In this document: positions 40,150 through 51,821 of the stretch, piece after piece
How positions within the stretch are numbered: position 1 is the first letter of the stretch
Layout: every line of letters begins with the position of its first letter
NCBI RefSeq assembly: GCF_023898315.1
Contig: NC_064619.1
Span: 479,611,376-479,675,375 of the forward strand
Reading direction: 5' to 3'
Source: Schistocerca nitens
Taxonomy: Eukaryota; Arthropoda; Insecta; Orthoptera; Acrididae
Length of the DNA stretch: 64,000 bases
Program-made: the position numbers and the translations under genes
Notes under the pieces: model-generated
Database searches by the model: none
What the model was told of the DNA's origin: nothing
What the model saw: only the letters and a program-made list of their open reading frames with translations

Positions 40150-43100
40150 CGAAACACGTAAAAGGATAAACATAGTACAAAAAATGCTGCTCGATGTAAA
40201 TTGACAATGACTGAAATACGAAAACTAACTGACCAGCTGAGTGTTAATATGTTTTTTTTGCAAGAACCATACTGTAGAAAGAATGAGCTCCCACATTTTC
40301 GTGCGGATATAGTAACAGGTACTGGCCACGATGAGGGAATGACTGCCACGGTCGTTACAAATGGAAATACAGTGTGATCCAAGGTGGCAACGCTGTTGGA
40401 CAAGCACAGGGCCACAATAGAAGTGAAGGACTGCAGACAAAGTGGGTTGTAGTAAGCATGCATTACTCTCACCCTATCGTACCTTATATAGGTATAGTCT
40501 GGTGGTTTCTCTATATAGACAAGTTGCGTGTCTCCTTGTGACAACTGATGCATAATCATTTCTGTGGCACAGTAGGCAAACTGACGAACGAGGGGATGTA
40601 CTAAAGGAAGCAATACAGGAACTACAGCCCATTGTTTTAAATCTGGAAGACCAGCCGAGTTCATTCGAACAATAAGCTGGTGTAGTTACTAAAGTAGATG
40701 TCACTTTAGCAAACCGCATGTCAGCAGCTAAAATTCATAGTTGACAAGTGCTCCAGTACCTAACATACAGTGGCCATAATACAATTTTCGTCGAGGAGGG
40801 AAATGACAATAATACAGAAGACAAGCTGAGGAAAGCAGAATTGAGTTAGGCATCACTAAATCTGATTGAGATAGCTTAGATGTCTACCTCGGAGGATTTA
40901 GAATGGAATCGCTTCCGGTTCATGTAGATTTGGGTGCTCAATTACTAACTGAACTCTTGCAAAGAGCACAGGACATTTATATTCCTAGGAAAAAGGTAAA
41001 CAATCAGACTACAATCCCTTAGAGCCTTGAACTTTCCACTCTGAGATGAAGGGTACGATCGAGATGAAGAACGAACATACTCTAGGGCAATCGGAATGCA
41101 GTAGTAGGCTCCATGAATACAGGGCTATTAAGACGCGCTTCAAAACTTTGCTTCAGGAAACTGAAGGAATACACCTGTAATTTGACATCTGCCAAAGACT
41201 GAATAAATTGTTGACTGAAAAGGTTAAGGGAACTACTATCATGTCCGCAATTCGTAAGGAGGATAGCTCAATGACGACTGGACGGAGAGTGTCACCAGAA
41301 TATCTGCTAACTGCCCTGCCTCCTGACGATAACACAGACGCTGAGATACGATCACAATTTACAAATGCAGTAAATAACGAATATGACAATCAGATGTTGG
41401 TGATACGGTCAGGTCAAGAAGAAATTGTTGTCGCGATTTCGAAGCTCAAAACTGCAAACGCAAATGGTCTGGATGGCGTATACTCTGAAGCCGTGCCGAT
41501 GGTAGGTCCACAGATAGTGCTAGATGTGAAAGCATTCCTATACGAGGCTTTGCGAATAGGTAGGATCCCGGAAATATGGAAACCAGCTAAACCAGTAATG
41601 AACGGAAAAGGAACGATAAAAAACCGGCATCACCGAAAAGCTATGGACCTGTTTGCTTATTAAACGTCTCGGCCAATGTTCAGCAACGTCTGCTCTGTGA
41701 ACGGTTGCAGGCGCACAGAGAGCTCTTGCGTCTCAACCAGTGTCAACATGGCTTCAGAAAAAGGAAGTCTATGGATGAAGCGATTAATAGATTTCTTCAG
41801 AGTGTAGAAAATTCGACAGCGAAGTTTGCAGTCACGCCAATGGCTGACACTGCAGGAGAATTCGACAGTCTTTGGTGGCCTGTGACGTTCGTATGCCTTA
41901 TAGCTCTCAGGGTCCTAAAATGTGTGTTCAAGGGCTTTTTACTTTACTGTAACGTTCATGGCTTGCGGAGCAGAGAAAGGTAATAAAAAAGGTTACCAAG
42001 GCTGTCCTCAAGGCTCCATAAGTGGTCCACTGTTCTGGGATCTAGGTTCTGAACCCATATTACATCTACTATACAGGTTATATGTTATTGTAGCTCTTGT
42101 TGCATAACCAGATGACATCCTAGTAGTTGTTTCTATACTCCAGGGGGAGACTGTAGGAAAAGATGAAACATGTGCTTATTCGGATGCAGCATTGTTGCAA
42201 GAGCAACAAACTAAGTGTAGTATTTATAAAACCACATACATGTTTGAGAAAGGAAGACTTTCTCTTGCCAGAAATCGTTCCCTGACGTTTGAAGGGATAT
42301 TTGTTTAAGGCAGCACCGTTTATAAATATTTAGGCACTCTTCTAAACGAGAAAAGAAACATTGTAGAACACGTAAAATCTGTTACTCAGAAAGTGGCCAT
42401 AATTATACACAAGATTGTCCGCGCTGGCAGTGCTGACGATAAATTACCGTTGAGTGTGGTGCGATGAAACTACGAAGCTATCTTCAAAGCCATAGTCAAC
42501 TTCGCTGCCAGCGGCTGGGCACCTCGTCTTAGATTAGGCAGCTACAAAACAATATGAGACGAATTCAGCGGAGCGTATTCTGAGGATCACCGGGGGCTTA
42601 TGTACCGGTCGAAGGTTTACTGGTAATCCTCGGGATATGCCGGATGGATATCGTACTACGTTACAGGTCAGCAATCTTTTGGACGGACCGTGAGCATAAT
42701 GATCACGTGTATGAAATCACAGGAACACATAGTGGACGAGCGGTTCTAGGCGCTTCAGTCTGGAACCACGCGACCGTTACGGTCGCAGGTTCGAATGCTG
42801 CATCGGGCATGGATGTGTGTGATGTCCTTAGGTCAGTTAGATTTAAGTAGTTTCTAAGTTCTAGGGGACTGATGACTTGAGATGTTAAGTCCCATAGTGC
42901 ACAGAGCCATTTGAACCATTTGGAACCGGAACACAGGTTATTAATAAACGACATTTAAGAGCCCAGAATTTAGATGATTGTTAGTCTGACTGGGACACTA
43001 GCAATACGGCAAGGCGTGTTTATAGCGTATTACCAAGCACTAGGAACACGCTCAAACTGTGCGACGCTGCGCCTACTCGAGGTATGATGCAGCTGTTAAC

Positions 43101-43326
43101 AGGTCGCGATCCATACCTCAACCATGTGCTTCGACTAGGACGTAGCAACACATCAGTCTGTGAATGTGGAGAGGAAGGTTCGGCTGGTCATGTCGTTCTG
43201 AGAGTGTCTTTTTTTTCAGGTAGAGAGAGACTGCAGACAGTTAGACTGCAATATGCAAACAATAGCAGAAAAGTAAAAAGGAAAGAAGAGAAAGAATGCA
43301 AAGGCCACCCACACGGGTATGTGTAG
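40150..43326 (+). pseudogene. R1-type endonuclease/reverse transcriptase (broken)
   Basis: Remains of a LINE polyprotein. Blocks in order: endonuclease start (about 40155-40400, with TGTGHDEGMTATVVTNGN), RT entry ISKLKTANANGLDGVYSEAV (about 41437-41496), RIPEIWKPAKPVMNGKG (about 41560-41612), QCQHGFRKRKSMDEAI (about 41732-41787), a GCPQGSISGPLFWDL motif B region (about 41998-42045), YKYLGTLLNEK (about 42320-42352), MDIVLRYRSAIFWT (from 42644) and MMQLLTGRDPYLNHVLRLGR (from 43084) with a Cys-rich end (SVCECGEEGSAGHVV). Many stops and frameshifts; the order and wording of these blocks are those of R1-clade LINEs. Confidence 0.75.
42730..42927 (+). repeat. SINE, forward strand, inside the R1 element
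   Basis: Target-site duplication GGAACACA (42722-42729 and 42928-42935). Head GTGGACGAGCGGTTCTAGGC with A box, then B box GGTTCGAATGC, and 3' end GAGCCATTTGAACCATTT. Confidence 0.9.
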
Positions 43327-43734
43327 AATCGAGGACTGTCGAGACACACACATACCACTGTTAGCGATATAGAATAGTGTAGCAAGAATAGGTTTAGAAG
43401 TAAGTAAAGTTGGAGTTAATCGAAAAACCTCAAGCTCTTCCGAGGGTGCTAGTAACGTATCTTGTAATATAAGATGGAAGTCATTCACTTGGATCTTCAG
43501 TTAATACCCTTTATTTTATGTTGATTATTTGAACTTATTCTTATCTTTCAAATATCTGGCTTTATTTCTACATTAGTATCACCGAAGATTGCTGTCAACA
43601 TGATTTGCTACTACCTACGTAACTTGAAACGTTGTATGTCACCATGATTAACGAATATGTATGACCTGTTAGAGTTTCCAGATAACAGGTATAAAAATCT
43701 TTGCAATAAATTAAATTAAATTAAACTGGAATTT

Positions 43735-44280
43735 ATGTTGACCTACTTGACACAATCACGTGGATTAAATATGTAGGCGAATTGTTGCAAAGCGAAATGA
43801 AATATAACAAGCATTTAAGGACTGCAGTAGGGAAGGCTTTTGTTTACTGAGACAGTATTAGGAAAGCGTAGCTCTTCTAGAAAGGAGACTGTGAGTAGAA
43901 CAGAAGAGTGACCAGTTCTTGAGTATTGCTCGAGTGTTTGGGAAACTCAGCTGGTCGCATTAAACGAAATCATCGAAGAAGTCCAGAGCCTTGCTGCTAG
44001 ATTTGTAGTCGGTAGATTCGATCAACTGGCAAGTGTTACAGAGATGTTTTGTAAACGCAATGGGAATTCCTAAGGGAAGACGACGTTCTTTTCACCAAAC
44101 ACTTATGAGAAAATTTAGAGAACAGACATTTACAACTGACTGAGAGCGATTCTGCTGCCACGGATATGCATTACGCGTACGGACCTCGAAGACAAGATAA
44201 ATTAGGGCTCGTACAGAGGCACATTGATAGTCTTTTTTCCCCAGCTCAGTTTACGAATGGAATATTACATGAAATATCTG
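43735..44280 (+). mobile_element. CR1-like LINE, 3' part fragment
   Basis: Reads, in shifting frames, LEYCSSVWETQLVALNEIIEE-like (about 43917-43985), then LAARFVVGRFDQLASVTEMF (about 43990-44050) and PRICITRTDLEDKIN (about 44160-44205), the C-terminal region of a CR1-like ORF2. It has the same place beside a reverse RTE as the fragment at 36940-37270. Confidence 0.65.
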
Positions 44281-44286
44281 GTAATG

Positions 44287-45811
44287 GTGCCTGTTGCGGT
44301 CTACAGTCCGGAAACTCGTTTGATGTGGGTTTCCACGGTACTCTATCTTGGGCAAGCGTCTGCATCTTCGAACAACCACTGCAACTTACATACTTGGTTA
44401 CCGTATTCATCTCTTGGTTTCCTTCAGTAATTTTTACTCGACGTTTCAGAATATGTCCTGTCAAGCGCTTCCTCCTTTTAGTCAAGTTATGACACATATT
44501 TCTTTTCTCCCAATTTATTTTCAGTACTTCCTCATTAGTTACGTGATCTACCCATTTAATTTTCAGCGTTATTCTACAGTGACACATTTCAAAGGCGCTA
44601 TTCCTTCTTGTGTGGACTGTTTATGTCCACGGTTCATTTTCGTACACGGCTACATTCCAGACAAAAACTATCAGAAGAGACTTTCAGCATTTAAATCAAC
44701 AATCGGTATTAACAAATTTCTCTTCTTCAGACACCCTTTTATTAACATTGCCGGTATGTATTTCATATCCTTTCTTCTTTGGTCATAATCTGTTATATCG
44801 CTGCCATAATAGTAAAAGTCATCTACTACTTTAAGTAACTCAGTTCCTACTTCCCGCAGCAAGCCCTGAAATAATTCTCCTGCCTTCCATAACACTTGTG
44901 TTGCTTTTCTTGATGTTCATCTTACATCCAACTTCTAACACATTGCCCATCCATTCAATTGCTTTTCCAAGACCTTTCCCGTCTCCGAGAAAATTTCACT
45001 GTTAGCAGCAAACCTCTAACTTTTTCTCCCTGAACTGTAAGTCCTTCAACAAATTTCTCCTTGATTTCATTCACAGTCTCCTTAACGTACGGATTGAATA
45101 ACACCAGGAATATGCTACAACGCTGTCTCCTCCCTTTCTCTGCCACTGTTTCCCTTTCATACCCATCTACTGCCATTTGGTTTCTGTGTAAGCTGTAAAT
45201 AAGCCCTGGGTCCCTCTACTTTACCTCCATTACCTTCAGAATTTCAAAGAGTATATGACAGCCAACACTGACAAAAGCATTTTTTAAGTATACAGGAGCT
45301 ATAAACAAAAGTTGGCCTTCCCTTAACCTGTATTCTAAGGTAAGTCATAGCGTAAGTATTACCTCGCGTGTTCCTAGACTTCTGCGGAAACCAATCTGAT
45401 ATTTCCCGAGGTCGACATCTACTAGTTTCTCCATTCTTCTCTAAATAATTTGTGTCAATATTTTGCAAGCGTGTGTTATTAAGCCGATTATACGGTAACA
45501 TTCACACCTTTCAGCACCTGCAGCCTTTGGGATTGGAATTATTAAATTGTTCTTGAAGTGTGAAGTTATTTTCTCTGTCTCATACATCTTGCATAGGAGA
45601 TGGAGTAGTTAAGTCATGGCTGACTCTCCGGAGGATGTTAGAAGCACACACGGAATGTCGTCAGCTCCATGGTCCGTGTGTCGACTTAGATCTTCCAGTG
45701 CTGTGTCAAATTCTTCTCGCTATATCATATCTCAACTCATATTCACCTATCTTCTCCTCTCTTTCTACAACATTACCTACAAGTTCACTTACCTTGTATA
45801 GACCGCCTATA
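44287..45811 (-). mobile_element. RTE-clade LINE, reverse strand, 3' half (left of CR1 insertion, copy B)
   Basis: The 3' end is at the left (CTGTTGCGGTCTACAGTC, the reverse of the RTE tail). Minus-strand readings include KIKWVDHVTNEEVL (about 44530-44575), ELLKVVDDFYYYGSDITD (about 44800-44855) and SDWFPQKSRNTR (about 45355-45400). The RTE match stops at CTATA (45807-45811) where the CR1 element begins, and continues at 50139-50490. All frames are broken. Confidence 0.85.
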
Positions 45812-46133
45812 GCAGTAGCCGACAGACGCAGCAACAGGGACGTAACTGATTAATAGTTTAGTTTGGGCTTCTGCGTTTAATTTTAATATCTAATAGCCAC
45901 AGTTCTCGCGTTTTCGTTTGCGTCACAAAGTAAACCGATTTTGTGACGTATAAAAAGTTCCTAATCAGGGACAAATTATTTAGTTTCACCTGAGTGCTTC
46001 GGTAGTTAGGTTTCTGAATATCTGAGTATTACTAGACACAGTTCGTGCGTTTTCGTCAGGGTCTACACTAGATTTGCGGAGCACCTGCCGATAGTCCGTT
46101 TATCTGCATCGTTTACTTTTCCACGGTCATGGT

Positions 46134-47100
46134 ATGGACAGGGACTGCGATTGTTGCGTGGGGCTGCGAGCCTAGTTGGTGATACTTCGCTCTCAACTTA
46201 AGGCTGTGATGGCTTCGGTTACACAGCTTGAGGCTGCAGTGGATGGCCACCTCTGTTGTGGGCCGGCCGTGGGGATCTAACGGACGTCCAGCACGGTCCT
46301 CACCGGTGACCAACCCACTTACTGCTCGCACTGAGGCTGACCCCTCACCTGTGGTCGAGTGGGAGGTCGCCCCAGGACGTAGCAGGCGGAGAAAGACTTC
46401 CCAGGCGGCAGCACGTAAGGCTTCCCCAGTCTGTCTGACAAACAGGTTCCAGGTGCTGTCTGTGGCTTACACTGTCGTTGAGCCAGATGCTGTCGCCTGT
46501 CTTGTGTCAGAGGAAACCACTCAGCCTGCAAGATCCGGGCAATCGCAGAGGGTGGGATTATTGGTAGTTGGTAGCTCTAACATTAGGCGCCTTATGGGGC
46601 CGCTCAGGGACTTGGCTGATAAGGAGAATAAGAAAACCAATGTGCACTCCGTGTGCATACCGGGTGGAGTCATTCCAGACGTGGAAAGGGTCCTCGCAGA
46701 TGCCATGATGAGCACAGGGTGCAGCCAACTGCAGGTGGTTGCTCACGTCGGTACCAATGATGAGTGTCACTTTGGATCAGAAGAGAGTCTCTCTGGTTTC
46801 GAGCGGCTAACAGAAGTGGTAAAGGCTGACAGTCTTGCTTGCAAGATGAAAGCAGAGGTGACCGTTTGCAGCATAGTCGACAGAACCGATTGCGGACTTC
46901 TGGTACAGAGTCGAGTGGAGGGTCTGAATCAGAGGCTCCGACGGTTCTGCGACCGTGTAGGCTGCAGATTCCACGACTTGCGCCAAAGGGTGGTTGGGTT
47001 TCGGGTTCTGCTAAAGAGGTCAGGTGTCCTCTATAAGCAGGAGGCGGCCACACAGGTAGCAGGGGCTATGTGGCATGGACTGGGCGGTTTTTTAGGTTAG
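46134..47100 (+). pseudogene. CR1-like ORF1 with esterase domain, copy B
   Basis: Same protein as at 419-1385. From about 46228 to 47100 the frame is open for 290 codons. It runs through the basic RSRRRKT patch, the esterase GSSN block (about 46569-46580), VGTNDE (about 46749-46766) and the conserved C-terminal half (VCSIVDRTDCGLLVQSRVEG). The frame shift near 46255 that separates ATG 46134 from this body is shared with copy A, so the ORF was already damaged before the duplication. GAG at 46802 keeps open the site that is TAG in copy A. Confidence 0.75.
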
Positions 47101-47195
47101 AGGGTCTTGGGAAAACAAGAAGCTCTTCAGGCACAAAGGGTGCACGCTGAACACAGGAAGAACATAGATGCAGGAACCATTGGTATAACAGTTGT

Positions 47196-50093
47196 AAATT
47201 GTTGTAGCTGTGTTGGGGAAGTAACATAGCTCCAAGCGCTAATAGATAGCACTGATGCTCAAATCGTTATAGGCACTGAAAGCTGGCTAAGGCCGGATAT
47301 AAGCTCCGCGAAATTTTTGCGAAGAACCTAATGGTGTTCAGAAAAAATAGGCTAAACACGGTTCCGGTGGCGTGTTTGTTGCTGTCAGAAGTATTTTATT
47401 TTGTCGCGAAATTAAAGTAGATACTTCCTGTGAGTTAGTTTGGGAAGAGGTCATTGTTGGCAACCGGAATGAAATAATAACTGGATCCTTTTAGCGACCT
47501 CCCAATTCAGATTATACAGTTGCTGAAAGGTTCAAAGTAAACTTGAATTTGATTTCAAACACATACCCGACTCATACAATAATAGTTGGTGATGACTTTA
47601 ATTTACCCTCAATATGTTTGTGGAAAATACGAGTTTTATTCCAGAGGTACGCATAAGATATCATCCGAAATTGTCCTAAACTCATTTTCTGAAAATTATT
47701 TCGAGCAGTTAGTTCATGAGACCACGTGAATAGTTGTGAAAACACACTTGACCTCTTAGCAACAAATAATCCTGAGTTAATAACGATCATCAAAAGCGAT
47801 TCAGGGATTACTGAACACAGGGTTGTCGAAGCGAAACTGAATATTGTAATCCCCAAATACACCGAAAAATAAGCGAAAAATATACCTATTCAAGAAAGCA
47901 GGTAAAAATTCACTTGACGCCTTCCTGAGAGACAATCTCCACTCATTCCAAATTAATAATATAAGCGTAGAGCAGATCTGGCTTAAATTCAAAAAATAGC
48001 ATCGGCAGCAATTGAGAGGTTTATACCAAATAAATTAACAAACGATGGAGCTGATCCTCCTTGGTACACAAAACGGGTTAGAACACTATTGCAGAAACAA
48101 CGAAAGAAACATGGCAAATTTAAACAGACGCAAAATCTCCAAGATTGGTGATCTTTTACAGAAGCTCGAAATTTAGCGTGGACTTGAATGCGAGATGCCT
48201 ATAACAGTTTCCACAACGAAACTTTGTCTCGAAACCTGGCAGAAAATCCAAAGACATTCTGGTCGAATGTGAAGTATGTTAGCGACAAGAAACAATCAAT
48301 GGCTTCTCTGCGCGATAGCAAAAATGGTTCAAATGGCTCTGAGCACTATGGGACTCAACTGCTGAGGTCATAAGTCCCCTAGAACTTAGAACTACTTAAA
48401 CCTAACTAACCTAAGGACAACACACACATCCATGCCCGAGGCAGGATTCGAACCTGCGACCGTAGCGGTCGCGCGGTTCCAGACTGTAGCGCCAGAACCG
48501 CTCGGCCACCAGCGGCCGGCTGCGCGATAGCAAATGGAGATACTGTCGAAGACAGTGCTGCCAAACAGAGTTACTAAACACAGCCTTCCGAAATACGTTC
48601 ACAAAAGAATACGAAGTAAATATTCCAGAATTCGAATCGAGAACAGCTGCCAACATGAGTAACGTAGAAGTAAATATCCTCGGAGTAGAGGAGCAACTTA
48701 AATCACTTAATATAAGCAAGTCTTCTGGCCCAGTCTGTATACCAGTTATGTTCCTTTCGGAGTATGCTGATCTATTAGCTCCATACTTAACAATCATATA
48801 CAACCGTTAGCTCGACGAAAGATCCGTACCCAAAGACTGGAACAGGTCACATCAATATTCAAGAAAGGTAGTAGGAGTAATGCACTAAATTACAGGCCCA
48901 TTAGGTTAACGTCGATATGCAGCAGGATTTTAGAACATATATTGTGTTCGAACATTATGAATTACTTCGAAGGAAACGATTTAGAAACACACAGTCAACA
49001 TGTGCTTAGGAAACATCGTTCCTGTGAAACACAACTAGCTCTTTATTCACATGAAGTGCTGAGTGCTATTGACAAGGGATTTCAGATCGATTCCGTATTT
49101 CTGGATTTCCATAAGGCTTTTGACACTACCACACAAGCGACTCGTAGTGAAATTGCGTGCTTATGGAATATCGTGTCAGTTATGTGACTGGATTTGTGAT
49201 TTCCTGTCAGAGAGGTCACAGTTCGTAGTAACTGACGGAAAGTCATCGAGTAAAACAGAAGTGATTTCTGGCGTTCCCCATGGTAGTATTATAGGCCCTT
49301 TGCTGTTCCTTATCTATATAAACGATTTGGGAGACCATCTGAGAAGATTTATTCGGTTGTTTGCAGATGACGCTGTCGTTTATCGACTAATAAAGTCATC
49401 ACAAGACAAAAGCAAACTGCAAAACGATTTAGAAGAAAAAATATCTCAATGGTACGAAAAGTGGCAGTTGACCCTAAATAACGAAAAGTGTGAGGTCATC
49501 CACATGAGTGCTAAAAGGAACTCGTTAAACTTCGGTTACACTATAAATCAGTATAATCTAAAAGCCTAGGAATTACAATTACGAACATCTTAAATTGGAA
49601 AGAACACATAGAAAATGTGGGGAAGGCTAACCAAAGACTGCGTTTCATTGGAAACACACAGCCCTACTAAGGAGACTGCCTACACTACACTTGTCCGCCC
49701 TCTTTCAGAATACTGCTACACGGTGTGGGATCCTTACCAGATAGAACTAACGGAGTACATCGAAAATGTTCAAAGGAAGGCAGCACGTTTTGTATTATCG
49801 CAAAATGTGGGAAAGAGTGTCACAGAAATGATACAGGGTTTAGGCTGGAAATCATTAAAAGAAAAGCGTTTTTCGTTCCGACGGAACCTTCTCACGAAAT
49901 TCCAATCACCAACTTTCTCCTCCGAATGCAAAAATATATTGTTGACACAGACCTACATCGGGAGGAACGATCACCACAATAAAATAAGGGAAGTCAGAGC
50001 TCGTACGGAAAGATATAGGTGTTCATTCTTTCCGCTGCTATTCGAGATTGGAATAATAGAGAATTGTGAATGTGGTTCGTTGAACCCTCTGCC
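47196..50093 (+). pseudogene. CR1-like ORF2, copy B (broken)
   Basis: Same layout as copy A: endonuclease remains at 47196-47600, RT entry from 48188 (interrupted by the SINE 48320-48520), RT core 49063-49569 with GVPHGSIIGPLLF and the FADDA box (about 49370-49384), and the C-terminal region 49615-50093. The motif A segment is frameshifted by a 2-bp loss near 49128 (FDTTTQATR instead of FDTVPHKR). The C-terminal frame is longer here (162 codons) than in copy A, which has a stop at about 4013. Confidence 0.85.
48320..48520 (-). repeat. SINE present only in copy B
   Basis: Target-site duplication TGCGCGATAGCAAA around 48309 and from 48521. Copy A has the empty site at about 2597-2610. Complete head (GCCGGCCGCTGGTGGCCGAG) and body, close to the family consensus, so this is a young insertion. 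Confidence 0.95.
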
Positions 50094-50138
50094 AGGCACT
50101 TAAATGTGATTGGAAGAGTATCCATGTACATGTAGATG

Positions 50139-50490
50139 TCTATATACTCCTTCCACCTTTCAGGTTTCCCTTCATTGCCTTCCCATCTGAGCTCTCGATT
50201 TCATGCAGCTGGTTTTCTTATATTCAAAGCTCTCTTTGATTTTCTTATAGGCGGTATCTACCTTTCCCCTAGTTACACATGTTTCTATGGGCTTGCATTA
50301 GTTCTCTAGTCATTACAACCTATCCATTTTACACTTTCTGTCCGTCTCATTCCTTAGACGTCTTTATTCCCTTTTGCTTACTTCATTTTCTGCATTTTTA
50401 TATTTTCTTGTTTAATCAAATATGTCCAATATCTTCTTTGATATCCAATGTTTTCTACTATGTCTTGTGGTTTTAGCTGTTTTATGTACC
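50139..50490 (-). mobile_element. RTE fragment, reverse strand (right of CR1 insertion, copy B)
   Basis: Counterpart of 4438-4790; continues the fragment 44287-45811. Confidence 0.8.
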
Positions 50491-50877
50491 ATGGCAGAAA
50501 TCGATTGGCCTGCCCAACGTCCAACCTGCACCCAATGGACTACTGTTGATATGAGTTAGAAAGTCTACTTTGATCCAAACTTCAACGTCCAATATCACTA
50601 ACGTATCTGGTTTCATTATTTGACGGAGAACGGCAGCTGTTCCTACACCAAAATTCAGACACATTATTATAAGTGTCCTCATCAGAGTTCAGGTCGTCAT
50701 AAAGGTATTTCATGTACACAACGATGACATGCTCATTGTGATGCTACTGAAAACGAGCGTAATTGAATGCTTTAAAATAACCATTTTCAGTGAGTCGTAG
50801 ACGGTAACTAGCACACATTTCTGATTCTGACCGTTTATTATAAGAATTCCGCTTCTCTTTCGTTCTTAACATCTAAT
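50491..50877 (+). mobile_element. Tc1-a relic (to about 50710) and spacer, copy B
   Basis: Counterpart of 4791-5177. Same decayed C-terminal blocks, with a few substitutions. Confidence 0.65.
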
Positions 50878-51105
50878 ACACAGTCTAAGACACGAAAACG
50901 ACTCAAATTGGTCACAAATGGTTATTCACAGAGGTATCGACGGAAAATGAAGAACTGCAAACTTCGGCGACAGATGAATGAATGTGTGACTGCTGGAGCA
51001 CAATGTCACCGCACACCTGGCAAGAATAGTAAACAGGGGTCATGGTGATACCAGCGCATAAAGTATTTGAGGATTTCATTCCGTGTGATGAGTTTGACAG
51101 TAACT

Positions 51106-51821
51106 ATGCCTTGCAAACAGGCTCGTGGACAATGTCAGCAGATGACAGTATTTGAAAGAAGAAATGTAGTTGAGTTCAAAGAAGCTGGTTGGAGTAATTG
51201 GCCAATCGATCGACATATGAATAGCAAACCACGCAACTATTCAACGATGCTGGCAAAAATGAGCGGACCATCGCCGAACACAGAGTTTATTGGTACGGGT
51301 GACCTAGAGAGACGAAAGTCTGACTTCATGGCGCCCCTTAAGCCGACTACCATCGACCTATGTACAACCAGAAGATGGTTCGCAGTGTGCTGGGTACATT
51401 CGGCCTGGGAGAGCGTTGGCTGGAGCAGAATTGTCTTCAGTGATGATTCTGGCTTCTAGCTGAGCCCCGATGATCAGCCACGATGTATCTCAAGACGTCC
51501 CAGATAAAAGTGGGCTACCAATGTGACTGTTGGCCACCATACAGTCCGACAACCAGATATGATATCTTGGGGTGGGATTTCATTTCATAGCAAGGCCGCT
51601 TCCGTTGTAATCCGCTGCACCCTTACAGCAGAGCGATACGTTGACGATATTTTTTGCCCTTCATGGCGAGGCATCTTGGACTTGCATTTCAGCAAGATAA
51701 TGTCCACCCACACACTGGAAGGTTATCTACTAACTGTCTTCGTGATTGCCATACTCTATCTTGGTCAGAAAAGTCTTCAGATCTCTCCGCTACTGAGAAC
51801 ATTTGGTGGTCTATGGGCGGG
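51106..51821 (+). pseudogene. Tc1-b transposase, copy B (broken)
   Basis: As copy A, with the shared TAG after VFSDDSGF (about 51458). Copy B better preserves the second and third catalytic blocks in another frame: LAFQQDNVHPHTGR (about 51678-51719) and ATENIWWSMGGR (about 51791-51826), the latter standing for the SPIEHVWD block. The RTE begins at 51822. Confidence 0.8.

Larger units (their letters stand above)
40120..43727 (+). mobile_element. R1-clade LINE, decayed
   Basis: The endonuclease begins near 40155 (RINIVQKN-like), followed by FFLQEPYCRKNELPHFRADI in mixed frames (about 40245-40310). RT lead-in and core lie at 41208-41983, the C-terminal region at 42300-42720 and the terminal Cys/His segment at 43084-43200. 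The 3' end is a (TTAAA)n-like tail at 43707-43727. A SINE interrupts it at 42730-42927. No 28S rDNA flank is seen, so it is not an rDNA-specific R1 copy. Confidence 0.75.
45812..50138 (+). mobile_element. CR1-like non-LTR retrotransposon, copy B
   Basis: Counterpart of 96-4437 with the same insertion site in a reverse RTE. It lacks the SINE found at 3134-3348 and instead carries a SINE at 48320-48520. It has a longer uninterrupted ORF1 than copy A. Small unique losses include AAGTTGC near 48841 and GT in the motif A region near 49128. Confidence 0.85.

Noticed and set aside
40068..40664. 198-codon minus-strand open frame
   Set aside because: Shadow of the R1 endonuclease region, which is on the plus strand.
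40120..43727. rDNA-specific R1 insertion or telomeric TRAS/SART element
   Set aside because: No 28S sequence and no TTAGG repeats flank it.
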